The notes under the pieces are model-generated. The model had not been told where the DNA came from and made no database searches. It saw only the letters and a list, made by a program, of their open reading frames with translations. Shown here in pieces: positions 31,941 through 38,920 of a DNA stretch of 64,000 nucleotides; the first letter of the stretch is position 1; every line of letters begins with the position of its first letter. A program made the position numbers and the translations under genes. This DNA comes from Azospira oryzae (GTDB taxonomy: Bacteria > Pseudomonadota > Gammaproteobacteria > Burkholderiales > Rhodocyclaceae), in contig NZ_SHKM01000001.1 of NCBI RefSeq assembly GCF_004217225.1, positions 1 through 64,000 on the forward strand, given 5' to 3'.

Positions 31941-32123
31941 CTAGCGGAGAACAAAAAGCAGGGACATCAGTCCAAAAGAGGCGAGAAAGCCCGCGATCAT
32001 GTACCAGGTGTGGCGGATGCACTGCCGCACCATGAGCTCCACCGCCTCCGGGTCCAGAGGGGGATGGGGAAGCTGCTGCGGTTTTGTCGCGGAGGGCGGA
32101 CTGCTGTTCTGCCTGGCGTTCAT
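31941..32123 (-). CDS. Small single-pass membrane protein, copy 1
   Basis: The 60-aa protein has a polar Pro/Gln-rich N terminus (MNARQNSSPPSATKPQQ), a short helix (DPEAVELMVRQCIRH) and one membrane helix (TWYMIAGFLASFGLMSLLFVL). It resembles the 64-aa protein of the second module copy in size and topology. It is the first gene of the minus-strand run and faces the XRE repressor gene across a 580-base control region. Confidence 0.62.
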   Translation of the reverse strand: MNARQNSSPPSATKPQQLPHPPLDPEAVELMVRQCIRHTWYMIAGFLASFGLMSLLFVLR

Positions 32124-32174
32124 CGCGGGGACCTCGACCTGTCGAAATGTTCTTTTGATCCTGATCTGCGTTCG

Positions 32175-32202
32175 TTGGTGGCTGGTGGCCTGTTGCTATA
32201 AT
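32175..32202 (+). promoter_or_regulatory. Plus-strand promoter with no obvious gene
   Basis: TATAAT (32197-32202) lies 16 bases after TTGGTG (32175-32180). Any transcript would run towards the repressor gene 500 bases away and pass the 32424-32450 hairpin and the 32545-32562 terminator-like stem. It could make a small RNA or a long repressor leader. Confidence 0.4.
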
Positions 32203-32604
32203 CGATTGCGAATATTCATCTGCCGCTTCCGGTCATCTTTTTCCGTGTTATATGCCGAAGAAATTGGGGAAGCAGTGCCCCGTCTCCCATCGCTGGAAAC
32301 TGTCGCAACAGTGTGATTCAGGGGAAAAGCCCGTGTTTCTTCGGGATTACCTAAGGTTTACCCGAGTTGTTGGGCGGGGGAAAAAGGCGATACATTGAAC
32401 TGCCTGCGGAGGCGCAGCGCCGGAGGCCGGCAAACTAGGCTGGCCGGCCTTCCTGTCTGTGCTCCCTTGAACAGTCTGGGAATCGGTGTTGCCGATTCTT
32501 GCTGTCTTGCTCTCCCGGTGCCCAGGTAACCCTTGTGCGAAAAGTCGGCATGGGCCGATTTTCCTGATAACAAAGGATAACTATGACCACGATAGTATTT
32601 AATG

Positions 32605-32637
32605 CCAAATATGGAATGTTGTCAATGCCATATTTGG
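32605..32637. promoter_or_regulatory. Perfect inverted repeat, probable repressor operator
   Basis: CCAAATATGG (32605-32614) and CCATATTTGG (32628-32637) form a perfect 10-bp dyad with a 13-base spacer; each arm is preceded by AATG. It lies 67 bases upstream of the XRE repressor start, so autoregulation is the simplest reading. Confidence 0.6.
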
Positions 32638-32670
32638 ATGCATACGGGTTGGCGCCCGGGGCCTTCATTA

Positions 32671-32682
32671 ATTGTTAACAAT
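32671..32682. promoter_or_regulatory. 12-bp palindrome before the repressor gene
   Basis: ATTGTTAACAAT is a perfect palindrome 21 bases upstream of the XRE start, next to an AT-rich TATAAA stretch (32689-32694). It may be a second operator or part of the promoter. Confidence 0.45.
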
Positions 32683-32703
32683 CTGATTTATAAAAAGATA
32701 ATA

Positions 32704-33120
32704 ATGGCTCCTGGAATATTGCTTGGGCAAAGGTTGAAGGAAGTGCGGGCAGTCTTAGGCCTGAAGCAGGTCGAGATATGTTCCATATCTGGCATTCCTT
32801 TGAGCACCTACCGCAAATACGAGATCGAACTGGCTCTGCCCGGCGCCGAAGCCATCGCCGGCCTGATCCGCGCCGGGATCAATGCCAACTGGCTGCTTAC
32901 GGGCCAGGGCTCGATGCATCTGAACGACCAGTCGGTGCCGCCAGAATCCCTGCGCCTGGCCCGGGCCATACAGTCCGTGGAGGAGCGGCTGGCGGTCCTG
33001 GGGGCCACCATCCCGCTGCAGAAGCGGGTGCATCTGATCCTGCTGGTCTACGACCTGCTGGGGGAGGATGGGGAATTGAAGCCGGAGCGGGTCAACAGCC
33101 TGGTCGAGCTGGCCGTGTGA
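32704..33120 (+). CDS. XRE-family helix-turn-helix repressor
   Basis: The 138-aa protein has an N-terminal XRE/Cro-type helix-turn-helix (LLGQRLKEVRAVLGLKQVEICSISGIPLSTYRKYEIELALPGAEAIAGLIRAGINANWLLTGQG). The ANWLLTGQG ending is typical of phage-type repressor domains. The C-terminal 55 residues are helical and may dimerise; there is no LexA-like peptidase site. It is divergent from the duplicated module, with palindromes just upstream. No other phage gene is present, so it is probably a local or domesticated regulator. The frame is open upstream over the operators, so ATG 32704 is chosen. Confidence 0.82.
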   Translation: MAPGILLGQRLKEVRAVLGLKQVEICSISGIPLSTYRKYEIELALPGAEAIAGLIRAGINANWLLTGQGSMHLNDQSVPPESLRLARAIQSVEERLAVLGATIPLQKRVHLILLVYDLLGEDGELKPERVNSLVELAV

Positions 33121-33151
33121 GGGGACAGCCGGCAGGCTGGGTTGCCGACAA

Positions 33152-33172
33152 GGGCCGGCTGGGGGCCGGCCC
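33152..33172. terminator. GC-rich hairpin between convergent genes
   Basis: GGGCCGGC (33152-33159) pairs with GCCGGCCC (33165-33172) around a 5-base loop, between the repressor gene and the convergent DUF47 gene. There is no T-run, so termination is uncertain. Confidence 0.4.
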
Positions 33173-33181
33173 GGGGCGCCG

Positions 33182-33835
33182 TCAGGTGATCTTCACCACG
33201 ATGTCGTGCAGGGTGTTGGCGCAGTTGGCCATGCGATCGGCAGCGTTGGAGAGGTGGCGGTAGATTTCCCGCCGCTTGAACATGGTGATGTAGTCGTCGC
33301 CCTGGAAGAGGGCGGCGATGGCGCGGCGGTAGGACTTCTCCGCCTTGCGCTCGGCCTTGCGCGCCATGTCCGCATCGAGGGCGGCGGCGCCGGGCTGGGT
33401 GGCCAGCTTGGTGAAGCCGGCGACCAGGGCATCCACCCCTTCCTTCAGGTGCAGGGCCATTTCCAGGTCGAACTTGTCCGGCGTCACTTCCAGCACGCTC
33501 ATTTCACTGACCGTGGTCTTGCAGTAGTTCACCACCTCGTCCATGTCCAGAATCGCCCGGTAGATGTCTTCCCGGTCGATGGGGGTGGAAAAGGCTTCGT
33601 TCAGGGTGTGCAGGTTGCGGATCTTCAGCCGGTCCGCCTCGTGCTCGTCCTGGCGGATCTGCTGGCCGATAGCCGCATCGCCGGTCTCCATGTATTCCAC
33701 CAGCAGGTTGGCCGTGTGGTTCACCTGGATCGCCTGTTCTGCCAGCAGGCGGAAGAAATCCGGCACCTTGGGAAAGACCCGGTCGAAGAGGCGGCGGAAG
33801 ATGGGCTTCTGGCGGTCGTCGTCGTTGCTGTCCAT
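33182..33835 (-). CDS. DUF47 family (PhoU-like) Pit accessory protein
   Basis: The 217-aa all-helical protein belongs to DUF47, PhoU-like regulators encoded with Pit phosphate transporters. Marks include LVEYMETGD, QIRQDEHEADRLK and the C-terminal HLSNAADRMANCANTLHDIVVKI, with E/D-rich metal-contact motifs. It follows pit by 11 bases, and its AAGGAG overlaps the pit stop, so the pair is translationally linked. An open frame continues upstream through pit, but the start at 33835 is fixed by the Shine-Dalgarno and homology. Confidence 0.9.
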   Translation of the reverse strand: MDSNDDDRQKPIFRRLFDRVFPKVPDFFRLLAEQAIQVNHTANLLVEYMETGDAAIGQQIRQDEHEADRLKIRNLHTLNEAFSTPIDREDIYRAILDMDEVVNYCKTTVSEMSVLEVTPDKFDLEMALHLKEGVDALVAGFTKLATQPGAAALDADMARKAERKAEKSYRRAIAALFQGDDYITMFKRREIYRHLSNAADRMANCANTLHDIVVKIT

Positions 33836-33846
33836 GGTGGTTCTCC

Positions 33847-34890
33847 TTAAGCCGGCCCGAGGAACAGGCGCAGCACGGCGTAGATCAGGATGGCGGCCAG
33901 CGCGGCGCCGGGGATGGTGATGACCCAGGTGGTGGCGATTTCCTTGGCCTTGTTCCAGCGCACCGCCCGGGGCCGCTCCGAGGCGCCGATGCCCATGATG
34001 GAGGTGGCCACCACGTGGGTGGTGGAGACCGGGGCGCCGGCCAGGGAGGCGGCGAAGATGACGGCGGCCGAGGTCAGCTGGGAATTGAGGGCGTGCAGGG
34101 GGCGCACCCGGTAGATGGCGAAGCCCAGGGTGCGCACGATGCGCCAGCCACCGGAAAGGATGCCCAGGGTGATGGCCGAGGCGCAGGCCAGGATGACCCA
34201 GAAGGGCACCGTGAAAGTGGGGATGAAGCCGCCCAGGAGAAGCACCAGGGTGAGGATGCCCATGCTCTTCTGGGCGTCGTTGGCGCCGTGGGAGAAGGCC
34301 AGGCCGGCGGCGGTGAGGAACTGGGCGCCTTTCAGGCCCCGGTTGGCGGCAGGCTTGGCCGCCAGCAGCAGGGCGTGCATCAGGCGCTGCACGGCGTAGC
34401 CGCACCAGAAGCCGATCAGCGGGGAGAGCAGCAGGGCCAGCAGGACCTTCATCACGCCGCTGACGTGGCCGTTGTGGAACAGTTCGCGAAAGCCCCACAC
34501 CACCTGGTCGGCGCCGGCGGACACCACCACCACGCCCACCAGCCCGCCCACCAGGGCGTGGGAGGAGGAGGAGGGAATGCCGCGCCACCAGGTCAGCAGG
34601 TTCCAGACGATGGCGCCGAGCAGGCCGCACAGCAGGATGGTCAGGGCGCTGGCCGGATCGATGCCGTCGAGGCGGACGAAGGAGCCGATGGTGTTGGCCA
34701 CCGCGGTGCCGCCCAGGAGGGGGCCGAGGAATTCGAAGATGCCGACGATGATCACCGCCTGGGCCGGGGTCATGGCCCGGGAGGCGATGACGGTGGCGAC
34801 GATGTTGGCGGCGTCGTGGAAGCCGTTGGTGTAGTCGAAGCAGAGCACCACCACGACGGTGGCGACGGCGAGCCAGAAGAGGAGGTCCAC
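33847..34890 (-). CDS. pit: Low-affinity inorganic phosphate transporter, PiT family
   Basis: The 347-aa membrane protein imports metal-phosphate with protons or sodium. The PiT repeats are visible as FDYTNGFHDAANIVATVIAS near the N terminus and AFSHGANDAQKSMGIL in the second half. About ten membrane helices are seen. It lies upstream of the DUF47 gene in the common pit-DUF47 arrangement. A 101-base gap without obvious features separates its start from the pldA-like gene stop. Confidence 0.92.
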   Translation of the reverse strand: MDLLFWLAVATVVVVLCFDYTNGFHDAANIVATVIASRAMTPAQAVIIVGIFEFLGPLLGGTAVANTIGSFVRLDGIDPASALTILLCGLLGAIVWNLLTWWRGIPSSSSHALVGGLVGVVVVSAGADQVVWGFRELFHNGHVSGVMKVLLALLLSPLIGFWCGYAVQRLMHALLLAAKPAANRGLKGAQFLTAAGLAFSHGANDAQKSMGILTLVLLLGGFIPTFTVPFWVILACASAITLGILSGGWRIVRTLGFAIYRVRPLHALNSQLTSAAVIFAASLAGAPVSTTHVVATSIMGIGASERPRAVRWNKAKEIATTWVITIPGAALAAILIYAVLRLFLGPA

Positions 34891-34991
34891 GTTGTTGTTC
34901 TCATTGTGTCGGTGGTATGACGGACATTACCCCAGGATGGCCGTCCTGCAAATCCCCCGACCCGGTGCTGCGCCGCACCAGAAGCCGATCT

Positions 34992-36152
34992 TCAGCGCAC
35001 GATGGAGAAGCCGACGCGGACCTGGGTCTCCCGTTCCCGGTTGTAGTCCAGCAGGCTCTCGCCGTAGCCGGAGAAGAGCTGGAAGTGGAGGAAGCCGCCG
35101 GCCCGGGCGAAGATGCTTTCCCGCAGCGGGTAGGAGAGGTCCAGCTGGGCGTTGCCCTTGCCCGCCGTGCCGCGTCGCACCTGGGCCGCCAGCATCCAGC
35201 CGTCGTCCTTGCCGTAGCGGGCGATCCAGTCGGCGTGGCCCCGGTAGCGGGCGATGTCCGGGTTGTCTTCCTTGTCCAGGTAGCCGTAGAACTTGGGCGA
35301 GAAGCTGAGGCTGGTGCCGCCGTTGAAATCCCAGCGCCAGGTGGGCTGGGCGAAAAGCATGTCGATGGAGCGGGAACTGCTGCCGTCCTTGCCGTTGGAT
35401 TCGTGCTCGTAGCCGGCCCGCAGGCGGGCGGGGCGCAGGCCCGAATTGCCTTCCCCCAGGTTCCACTGCCAGAACAGGCTGGGGCGGTAGCTGGTGTCGC
35501 GGAAGGGCTTGGATTCCTCCGCCAGGTCCCAGATGGAAGTCTGGGTGTAGCCGAAGTGCAGGTTGCGCAGCCAGGGCAGGGCCTGGCCGATGGCGCCGTC
35601 CGGCTCCACCAGGCGGTACTTGAAGCTGAGCTGGAAGCGGGCATTGACGCCGCCGCGGCTGCCCAGCACCAGGTACATGGGCTCGTTGGCGGAGATCACC
35701 GGCTCGTCCGGATAGTCGTTGGCGGCTACGTCTTCAGGCTGGGTTTCCGCCGCCGGTGCCGGCGTGCCGGGGGCCGGTGCCGCCGCCAGCAGGGCCAGGC
35801 GGTTGGAGTCCCGGTCCGCCAGTTCGACCCGCACCAGGCCGGCGATGTCCTCCGGCAGCTGGGCCAGGTAGGGGCGCCGGGCACCGTCGGGCGAGACGGC
35901 GCCGGCCGGCCGCAGGGGCAGGTTGAGGATGCGTTCGCCAACCACCAGGCGCAGGCTCATGGCGCCGGGCCAGCCTGCAGCCGCTGCCGGCTTGGCGATC
36001 TCCAGGCGCAGCGCCCGGCCGGCGGTGGCGTTTTCGTCGTCGCTGGCGATGAGCCAGGCGGGCGCCGCCTGGAGCGGGCCGGCGGCCGCCAGGGCGGCCA
36101 GCAGGAACAGGCGGGGAGCGGCGCTCATCTTCTTGGGGCGGCGGGAAGTCAT
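34992..36152 (-). CDS. pldA: Outer-membrane phospholipase A (PldA family) with altered triad
   Basis: The 386-aa precursor has a Sec signal (about residues 9-30), a roughly 110-aa periplasmic extension and a C-terminal 12-strand barrel of the OMPLA family. The active-site segment is HESNGKDGSSSRSID. His and Ser are at the positions of E. coli His142 and Ser144, and the Ca-site Ser152 is kept. At the position of the third triad member Asn156 (14 residues after His) there is Asp. The last strand ends RVGFSIVR without the usual terminal Phe. Start at 36152 or 36128. Confidence 0.85.
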   Translation of the reverse strand: MTSRRPKKMSAAPRLFLLAALAAAGPLQAAPAWLIASDDENATAGRALRLEIAKPAAAAGWPGAMSLRLVVGERILNLPLRPAGAVSPDGARRPYLAQLPEDIAGLVRVELADRDSNRLALLAAAPAPGTPAPAAETQPEDVAANDYPDEPVISANEPMYLVLGSRGGVNARFQLSFKYRLVEPDGAIGQALPWLRNLHFGYTQTSIWDLAEESKPFRDTSYRPSLFWQWNLGEGNSGLRPARLRAGYEHESNGKDGSSSRSIDMLFAQPTWRWDFNGGTSLSFSPKFYGYLDKEDNPDIARYRGHADWIARYGKDDGWMLAAQVRRGTAGKGNAQLDLSYPLRESIFARAGGFLHFQLFSGYGESLLDYNRERETQVRVGFSIVR

Positions 36153-36213
36153 GGCCGGATGATGGCAGAGGATGGCCGTCGGGCAAAGCCCCGACTGCCG
36201 TAAAAGCAGGTAA

Positions 36214-36669
36214 TCAGGCCAGCGGCGGCAGGCGCTTGTGCATCAGCACGGCGCTGCTCGGGCAGGTGCTGCGAAACTGGGCGTGGGCGGCGATGCCGGC
36301 GGGGGCCTGGCTGCGGGGCGCCACGCTGTAGCCGCGGGCGGCGAACCAGTCCCGGGCCGTGGTGGTGAGGAGATAGACATCGGTGATGCCGTCCTGGGCC
36401 GCCTCGGCCTCCAGGCGGCCTACCAGGGCCTTCGCCAGGCCAGTGCCCCGGGCCTCCGGGCGGACGGCCAGGGAGCGCAGCAGGGCTGCCTGCTGCCGGT
36501 ATTCCATGGCGCCGCAGGCCAGCAGCTCCTGGCCCCGACGATAGAGGCGGAAGGCCGGCATGAGGTCCGGGCCGAGATCGTCCGCGGCCAGGCCGCAGGC
36601 CTGCAGCAGGGCTCGCACCGACTCCAGGTCGGGCTCGCCGCCGCGGCGGAAATCAGCTGCGGCGCTCAT
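36214..36669 (-). CDS. arsN2: GNAT acetyltransferase, ArsN2 type
   Basis: The 151-aa protein is a GNAT-fold N-acetyltransferase. The acetyl-CoA loop is AVRPEARGTGLAKALV, and the C-terminal HAQFRSTCPSSAVLMHK is typical of the ArsN2 group encoded in arsenic operons. The substrate of ArsN2 is not firmly known; the related ArsN1 acetylates arsinothricin. It starts 17 bases inside the end of acr3, so it is the last gene of the ars operon. Confidence 0.8.
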   Translation of the reverse strand: MSAAADFRRGGEPDLESVRALLQACGLAADDLGPDLMPAFRLYRRGQELLACGAMEYRQQAALLRSLAVRPEARGTGLAKALVGRLEAEAAQDGITDVYLLTTTARDWFAARGYSVAPRSQAPAGIAAHAQFRSTCPSSAVLMHKRLPPLA

Positions 36670-37708
36670 ACCAGTCCTTGCTGCCGTTGGCGATGCGCAC
36701 CACCAGCAGCATCACCGGCACTTCGATGAGCACGCCCACCACCGTGGCCAGGGCGGCGCCGGAGGCAAAGCCGAAGAGGCTGATGGCCGCCGCCACCGCC
36801 AGTTCGAAAAAGTTGGAGGCGCCGATGAGGGCCGAGGGACAGGCGATGCTGTGCTTTTCTCCCAGGGCCCGGTTGAGGCCGTAGGCCAGGGCGGCGTTGA
36901 ACAGCACCTGGATCAGGATGGGCACGGCGAGCAGGGCGATGACCAGGGGCTGGGCCAGGATGGCCTCGCCCTGGAAGGAGAAGAGCAGCACCAGGGTGGC
37001 CAGCAGGGCGGCCATGGACCAGGGGCCGATGCGCGCCATGGCCGCGTCGAAGGCCGCCGGGCCCCGGGCCAGCAGGGAACGGCGCCAGGCCTGGGCCAGC
37101 AGCACCGGGATGACGATGTAGAGCACGACCGAGGTGATGAGGGTGGCCCAGGGGACGGTGATGGCGGAGAGGCCGAGGAGAAAGGCCACCAGGGGGGCGA
37201 AGGCCAGCACCATGATGCTGTCGTTCACCGCCACCTGGGACAGGGTGAACAAGGGGTCGCCGTTGGTCAGGCGGCTCCAGACGAAGACCATGGCGGTGCA
37301 GGGGGCCGCCGCCAGGAGGATGAGGCCGGCGATGTAGCTGTCGATCTGTTCGGCCGGCAGCAGGGGGGCGAACAGCTGGCGGATGAACAGCCAGCCGAGA
37401 AAGGCCATGGAGAATGGCTTGACCAGCCAGTTCACCAGCAGGGTGACGCCGATGCCCCGCACGTGCTGGCGCACTTCGCCGAGGGCGGAGAAATCCACCT
37501 TGACCAGCATGGGGATGATCATGACCCAGATCAGCAGGCCCACCGGCAGGTTCACCCGGGCCACCTCCAGCCGGCCGACGGCCTGGAAGAACTGGGGCAG
37601 GGCCTGGCCGAGGAGAATGCCGGCGACGATGCACAGGCCCACCCACAGGGTCAGGTAGCGTTCGAAGAGGTTCATGGCTGGCCGGGGGGCCAGGCAGGGC
37701 TGGTTCAT
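36653..37708 (-). CDS. acr3: Arsenite efflux transporter, ACR3 family
   Basis: The 351-aa protein has ten membrane helices and exports arsenite. The ACR3 signatures are visible: LLAAAPCTAMVFVWSRLTNGDP with the conserved Cys in helix 4, and CPSALIGASNFFELAVAAAISLFG in helix 9. I place the start at 37708 (MNQPCLAPRPAMNLFERYL); an alternative ATG at 37675 gives MNLFERYL. It lies between arsC and arsN2. Confidence 0.93.
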   Translation of the reverse strand: MNQPCLAPRPAMNLFERYLTLWVGLCIVAGILLGQALPQFFQAVGRLEVARVNLPVGLLIWVMIIPMLVKVDFSALGEVRQHVRGIGVTLLVNWLVKPFSMAFLGWLFIRQLFAPLLPAEQIDSYIAGLILLAAAPCTAMVFVWSRLTNGDPLFTLSQVAVNDSIMVLAFAPLVAFLLGLSAITVPWATLITSVVLYIVIPVLLAQAWRRSLLARGPAAFDAAMARIGPWSMAALLATLVLLFSFQGEAILAQPLVIALLAVPILIQVLFNAALAYGLNRALGEKHSIACPSALIGASNFFELAVAAAISLFGFASGAALATVVGVLIEVPVMLLVVRIANGSKDWYERRS

Positions 37709-37745
37709 GGCGGTGCTTTCGTTGATGGGGCGGGGCTGGCGGCGG

Positions 37746-38225
37746 TCAGGGGAGGAGCTGGCCGATGCGTTGCAGTTCGGCCTTGAAGCGTTCCGGATCG
37801 GTCGCCAGTTGCTGCAGGGGCAGGGCGAAAAAGGCTTCGATGCGGTGGCGCAGGATGCGATAGGCCGTGGCGAAGGCGGCCTCGATTTCCGCCTCGCTGC
37901 CGCTGGCATGGGCCGGATCCTCCACCCCCCAGTGACAGCGCAGCGCCGGCCCCAGGTAGGCCGGGCAGGTCTCGCCGGCAGCACTGGCGCAGACGGTGAT
38001 GACCAGGTCCGGCACTTCGGGCAGCTGCTCCCAGGACTTGCTGTGGCAGGCGGCGGTTGGGATGCCTTCCCGGGCCAGCAGGGCCAGGGAGCGGGGATGG
38101 ACCTGGCCGGTGGGCTGGCTGCCGGCGCTCATGGCCCGCCAGCCGGCCGGGGCCAGATGGTTGAAGGTGGCCTCCGCCAGGATGGAGCGACAGGAATTGC
38201 CGGTGCAAAGGAAAAGGACGTTCAT
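37746..38225 (-). CDS. arsC: Arsenate reductase, low-molecular-weight phosphatase type
   Basis: The 159-aa enzyme reduces arsenate to arsenite for export by Acr3. The P-loop CTGNSCRS (Cys7) at the N terminus is that of the PTPase-like ArsC group, and further cysteines (ITVCASAAGETC) resemble the redox relay pair of the thioredoxin-linked enzymes. The extra C-terminal helix region (IEAAFATAYRILRHRIEAFFALPL) matches the longer glutathione/glutaredoxin-linked subgroup, so the reductant is unclear. It starts 3 bases after arsR ends. Confidence 0.92.
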   Translation of the reverse strand: MNVLFLCTGNSCRSILAEATFNHLAPAGWRAMSAGSQPTGQVHPRSLALLAREGIPTAACHSKSWEQLPEVPDLVITVCASAAGETCPAYLGPALRCHWGVEDPAHASGSEAEIEAAFATAYRILRHRIEAFFALPLQQLATDPERFKAELQRIGQLLP

Positions 38226-38228
38226 GGC

Positions 38229-38612
38229 TCAGGCTTGCTCCTGGTCGTTGGGCGGTTGCCCCTGCAGGGCCGGCAGCAGGGCGGGGGAACAGCCGGCCGC
38301 TTGGCCCAGGGCGGCGCACTGTTCCGGGTGGCCGCCGCAGCACTCGGCGGTGAGGTAGGCGATCAGTTCCAGCATCAGGGGCAGGTTGGCCCGGTAGCGC
38401 TGGAAGCGCCCTTCCTGGGTGACGCTGACCAGCCCGGCCTGGGCCAGGCCCTTGAGATGGAAGGACAGGTTGTTGGGCGGCAGCCCCAGGGTGGCGGCAA
38501 TTTCCCCCGCCACCATGCCGGCGGTGCCCTGCTTCACCAGCAGGCGGAAGGCCTCCAGGCGGATGCCGGAGGCCAGGGATTCGAAAACAGTGGTGGCGAT
38601 GTCCTGGTTCAT
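38229..38612 (-). CDS. arsR: ArsR-family arsenite-responsive repressor
   Basis: The 127-aa winged-helix protein represses the ars operon until As(III) binds. The DNA-binding helices lie at GEIAATLGLPPNNLSFHLKGLAQAGLV. The canonical metal box in that helix (ELCVCDL) is absent; instead ECCGGHPEQC near the C terminus can supply three cysteines, an alternative As(III) site known in the family. ATG 38612 is chosen over an in-frame TTG 15 bases upstream. A TACAAT -10-like box lies only 7 bases before the ATG, so the mRNA may be nearly leaderless. Confidence 0.88.
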   Translation of the reverse strand: MNQDIATTVFESLASGIRLEAFRLLVKQGTAGMVAGEIAATLGLPPNNLSFHLKGLAQAGLVSVTQEGRFQRYRANLPLMLELIAYLTAECCGGHPEQCAALGQAAGCSPALLPALQGQPPNDQEQA

Positions 38613-38627
38613 GCTGCAATTGTACAA

Positions 38628-38920
38628 GAACTATTGAAATGTATGTGTGACGGTGGCAATGAAGGCGGCAGGGGCCGACGGTGAATGGCCCGTGCCGGCG
38701 GGCGGCGCAGGAGGAAAGATGGCCGGCAACTGGCTCGGCAGCCGGCCCCGCAAGCGGGGCGAGCAATGGGCCGGCAAGTGATCTGCTAGTTGGGCTGGGG
38801 CAGGGCTGGAGCAGCAGGCGTCTGGGGAAAAAAGTGCGGAAATCGGTGACGGGTCACCGGCCACGCCAGGGGCCTTGCTGCGGATGCTCCGACGGCACAG
38901 GGGCCGTCGGGGCGAGGGGT
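38628..38920. other. Intergenic region between arsR and the sensor kinase
   Basis: No gene is supported in these 293 bases. The left end holds an imperfect dyad (CAAT...ATTG, about 38617-38636) that may be the ArsR operator. The right end holds two hairpins, CGGTGAC/GTCACCG (38844-38859) and CCGACGGC/GCCGTCGG (38889-38910), which on the minus strand lie just after the kinase gene; the first is followed there by TTTTTT (38828-38833). They probably terminate the kinase operon. Confidence 0.5.

Larger units (their letters stand above)
32124..32703. other. 580-base non-coding control region
   Basis: This region between the divergent membrane-protein and repressor genes is markedly more AT-rich at its right end than the rest of the window. 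It holds a plus-strand promoter-like element (32175-32202), a hairpin AGGCCGGC/GCCGGCCT (32424-32450), a terminator-like TCGGC/GCCGA stem followed by TTTT (32545-32562), and two palindromes (32605-32637 and 32671-32682). I see no convincing ORF. Confidence 0.6.

Noticed and set aside
32704-33120. Prophage remnant around the XRE repressor
   Set aside because: No integrase, structural or lysis genes and no attachment repeats are visible on either side.
33182-34630. A 482-codon minus-strand frame joining DUF47 to an upstream part
   Set aside because: The upstream part is pit in the wrong frame; a Shine-Dalgarno and homology place the DUF47 start at 33835.
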